Assembly (NCBI GenBank): GCA_964569185.1
Contig: CAZMTP010000059.1
Coordinates: forward strand, 1 to 6,276
Source: DATIJP01 sp964569185
GTDB taxonomy: Bacteria > Chlamydiota > Chlamydiia > Chlamydiales > Rhabdochlamydiaceae
Reading direction: 5' to 3'
Length of the DNA stretch: 6,276 nt
Below are positions 6,220 to 6,276 of this stretch, piece by piece. The translations under genes were made by a program, and so were the position numbers. The notes beneath the pieces are model-generated. The model worked only from the letters and a program-made list of their open reading frames with translations. It searched no databases and was not told the origin of the DNA. How positions within the stretch are numbered: position 1 is the stretch's first letter; each line of letters opens with the position of its first letter.

Positions 6220-6241
6220 AAAAAAATAGAACTATTTGTAG

Positions 6242-6270
6242 ATATTGCTCTAGATTCTTCAATGTGTCAA
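6242..6270 (-). promoter_or_regulatory. Sigma-66/sigma-70-type promoter for the AsmA-like/comF unit
   Basis: On the minus strand, a perfect -35 box TTGACA (6270-6265) is followed after 17 bases by CAATAT (6247-6242), which keeps the important second and last positions of TATAAT. Transcription would begin near 6235, giving a leader of about 30 bases containing the Shine-Dalgarno site. The -10 matches only three of six positions, so strength is uncertain. Confidence 0.5.
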
Positions 6271-6276
6271 GAGTCG

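Overview
The window looks like a stretch of chlamydial chromosome, most likely from an environmental (Parachlamydiales-type) chlamydia. The main evidence is the partial dnaA at the left edge. From memory, its residues match the second chlamydial DnaA (DnaA2, CT275 type of Chlamydia trachomatis) almost position by position through the Walker B, sensor 1 and box VII regions. That includes its unusual 'KTHST' version of the DNA-binding signature. The family or genus cannot be fixed from this sequence alone.

Layout. On the plus strand: the C-terminal part of dnaA2 (to 758); a 50-base AT-rich gap with a well-formed extended -10 promoter; then two small membrane-protein genes (809-1135 and 1138-1374), 2 bases apart. 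These two resemble in form the YtxG (DUF948) / YtxH pair of Bacillus. On the minus strand, converging on them: a very large gene (6203-2139) for a 1354-residue, N-terminally anchored, beta-rich protein of the AsmA/YhdP/TamB type. It is followed, with an ATGA overlap, by a small ComF-family gene (2142-1495). A consensus -35 box and a plausible -10 lie upstream of the large gene at the right edge.

The 120-base gap between the convergent pairs is nearly filled by a 102-base element with perfect 15-base terminal inverted repeats ending in TA. It could be a MITE-like mobile remnant or a shared 3' structure of both transcripts.

Points most worth following: (1) the ComF protein keeps four CxxC zinc-ligand pairs but has lost the PRPP-binding motif of its phosphoribosyltransferase domain, and it is translationally joined to the AsmA-like gene; (2) the YtxG-like gene carries an A AAA AAG heptamer in the correct frame, SD-like purine runs before it and a 7-bp hairpin after it, which together could give a second, shorter protein lacking the C-terminal membrane segment; (3) the terminal inverted repeat element; (4) a changed DNA-contact residue in DnaA2. 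No complete, clearly new multi-gene system is evident; the AsmA-like/ComF pair is the nearest thing to one. No tRNA, rRNA, CRISPR array or intact insertion sequence was seen.
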